From Sphingobacteriaceae bacterium (lineage in GTDB: Bacteria > Bacteroidota > Bacteroidia > Sphingobacteriales > Sphingobacteriaceae), in the NCBI GenBank assembly GCA_021740025.1, contig JAIPAN010000045.1, positions 1-7,792 of the forward strand: DNA of 7,792 nucleotides, given 5' to 3'. Below the pieces are notes generated by a model, which ran no database searches, was not told the DNA's origin, and saw nothing but the letters and a program-made list of their open reading frames with translations. Positions 7,030-7,792 of the stretch are shown here, one piece after another. Within the stretch, counting starts at the first letter, position 1; each line of letters opens with the position of its first letter. A program made the translations under genes and the position numbers.

Positions 7030-7792
7030 TTAATTAAGAGTAATATCATCGAAATAATAAATACTGCCGGGAACATGTCCGCCGCCGCAGTTAAAATCGA
7101 AGAAAACTGCCGCCACCTTAAGTGGGTTAGTTGGATTTTGGCTGGTGAAATCGAAGGTGAGTTCTTCCCAAGCATTGGCTACAGTGGTTACGGCATCTAC
7201 TTCTATCCCACTTCCGTCGCCCAAGCCGTAATCGAATTTAAATTTCACGGTTTTACCAACAGCAGGAGACCATACTTTCATTTTTACCACTTTTTGAGTA
7301 AAGTTGAAAATTGGATACTCTAATGGCAATGAAGTACCAGACCAGCATTCATTTCCTTTAATGGCTTTCCCAACTTTAGAACTGGTGTTTATACCACTTA
7401 CATCTGGGTTGTTTTCAACCGATGCAGCCGCACCTCCAAAACTATCTAGAAAATAATTTGTCAGAGTAGATTGGAAGTTGATAGGTAAGGATTGACCTAT
7501 TTGGCTTTGTAAACGGATGTCATCCATATAGAAGGTAAAGTTTGAGCTACCGTCTCCCATGGTTCCGTTATCGAAAATAAACACGAGCGTAGTATAATTA
7601 CCTGCCGGAATGTTGGTATAATCAAATACTAGGTCTTCCCACTCATTAGCTACGGTAGTAGCAACAGTTTTTTCATAGTTTAAACCGCCGCCTTCAACTT
7701 TTAACAATACAGAAGCACCCACTCGTGGCGACCATACTTTCATTCGGAAAATTTTTCCTGCAGAGAAATCGATTGGGCCAGAAAGTGCCATG
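7030..7792 (-). CDS. Tandem carbohydrate-binding-type module protein (5' end beyond window)
   Basis: This is the C-terminal part of a longer protein; it ends with FDDITLN and a TAA stop. The ATG at 7791 is almost certainly internal, because MALSGPIDFSAGK aligns with the middle of the second module (LPLEYPIFNFTQK), so the first module has lost its start to the window edge. The two modules share MKVWSPxVG at 17-25 and 171-179, TTVANxWE at 45-52 and 202-209, and a closing YMDDI or YFDDI. The second module also shows its N-terminal part, FLDSFGG...NPDVSGINTSSKVGKAIKG. The fold looks like a jelly-roll carbohydrate-binding module, and similar modules are known to me from Bacteroidota glucan-utilization proteins, but I cannot give a CBM family number. 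Being first in a PUL run, it may be a glucan-binding surface protein or the binding tail of an enzyme whose catalytic part lies upstream. Confidence 0.85.
   Translation of the reverse strand, partial: MALSGPIDFSAGKIFRMKVWSPRVGASVLLKVEGGGLNYEKTVATTVANEWEDLVFDYTNIPAGNYTTLVFIFDNGTMGDGSSNFTFYMDDIRLQSQIGQSLPINFQSTLTNYFLDSFGGAAASVENNPDVSGINTSSKVGKAIKGNECWSGTSLPLEYPIFNFTQKVVKMKVWSPAVGKTVKFKFDYGLGDGSGIEVDAVTTVANAWEELTFDFTSQNPTNPLKVAAVFFDFNCGGGHVPGSIYYFDDITLN
7033..7791 (-). repeat. Two copies of a beta-sandwich binding module
   Basis: Copy A covers residues about 1-94 (7791-7510) and lacks its beginning. Copy B covers about 114-253 (7452-7033) and is complete. They share, in order, the MKVWSP strand, the TTVAN.WE.L.FD strand, a hydrophobic run (LVFIFD or AAVFFDF) and the closing DDI strand. 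A linker of about 20 residues joins them. Copy B has an extra cysteine pair (C149, C235) absent from the visible part of copy A. Confidence 0.8.

Noticed and set aside
7075..7323. Plus-strand frame of 82 codons
   Set aside because: Antisense to the tandem-module protein, whose two copies align well in the minus-strand frame.
7030..7791. ATG at 7791 as the true start of the tandem-module gene
   Set aside because: It falls in the middle of a module when aligned with the second copy, there is no signal peptide after it, and the window ends one base upstream.

Overview
This window looks like part of a polysaccharide utilization locus (PUL) from a member of the Bacteroidota, most likely aimed at a beta-1,3-glucan such as laminarin or a related mixed-linkage or fungal glucan. 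The evidence for the phylum is the AT-rich DNA, the lack of strong Shine-Dalgarno sites, two lipoproteins with short Cys-Lys/Ser lipobox starts, signal peptides ending in FAQ/FSQ, PKD modules fused to a GH16 enzyme, and a long modular protein with Ig-like and thrombospondin-type-3 repeats. I cannot name the genus. No SusC/SusD pair, regulator, RNA gene, CRISPR array or insertion sequence is present in these 7.8 kb.

Every convincing gene is on the minus strand, so transcription runs from the right end to the left. In that order: (1) 7792-7030, the C-terminal part of a protein with two copies of a carbohydrate-binding-type beta-sandwich module; (2) 7009-6119, a PKD-containing lipoprotein with the layout of a surface glycan-binding protein; (3) 6116-5067, a lipoprotein GH16 endo-beta-glucanase (laminarinase type) with its own PKD domain; (4) 5000-2739, a secreted GH3 beta-glucosidase of the BglX type; (5) 2634 to the left edge, at least 878 codons of a secreted modular protein with a C-type-lectin-like domain carrying EPN and WND motifs, three Ig-like repeats, an IPT/TIG domain and a calcium-binding thrombospondin-type-3 segment. 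Gene 5 runs off the left edge and gene 1 off the right edge.

The likely division of labour is: surface proteins 1 and 2 bind the glucan, surface GH16 cuts it into oligosaccharides, and GH3 trims these to glucose in the periplasm. Genes 1 to 3 are tightly packed (20 bp and 2 bp gaps) and are probably one transcript. A perfect 34-bp palindrome followed by a T-run lies between GH16 and GH3. It looks like an intrinsic terminator or attenuator, so the GH3 gene may be expressed at a different level from the upstream genes. The big lectin-like protein follows 104 bp after GH3 and may be a cargo neighbour rather than a core PUL member; its role is unknown.

The system type is recognisable rather than new. 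The parts most worth a second look are the lectin-like multidomain protein, the unassigned C-terminal domains of genes 2 and 5, the tandem module of gene 1, and the palindrome.
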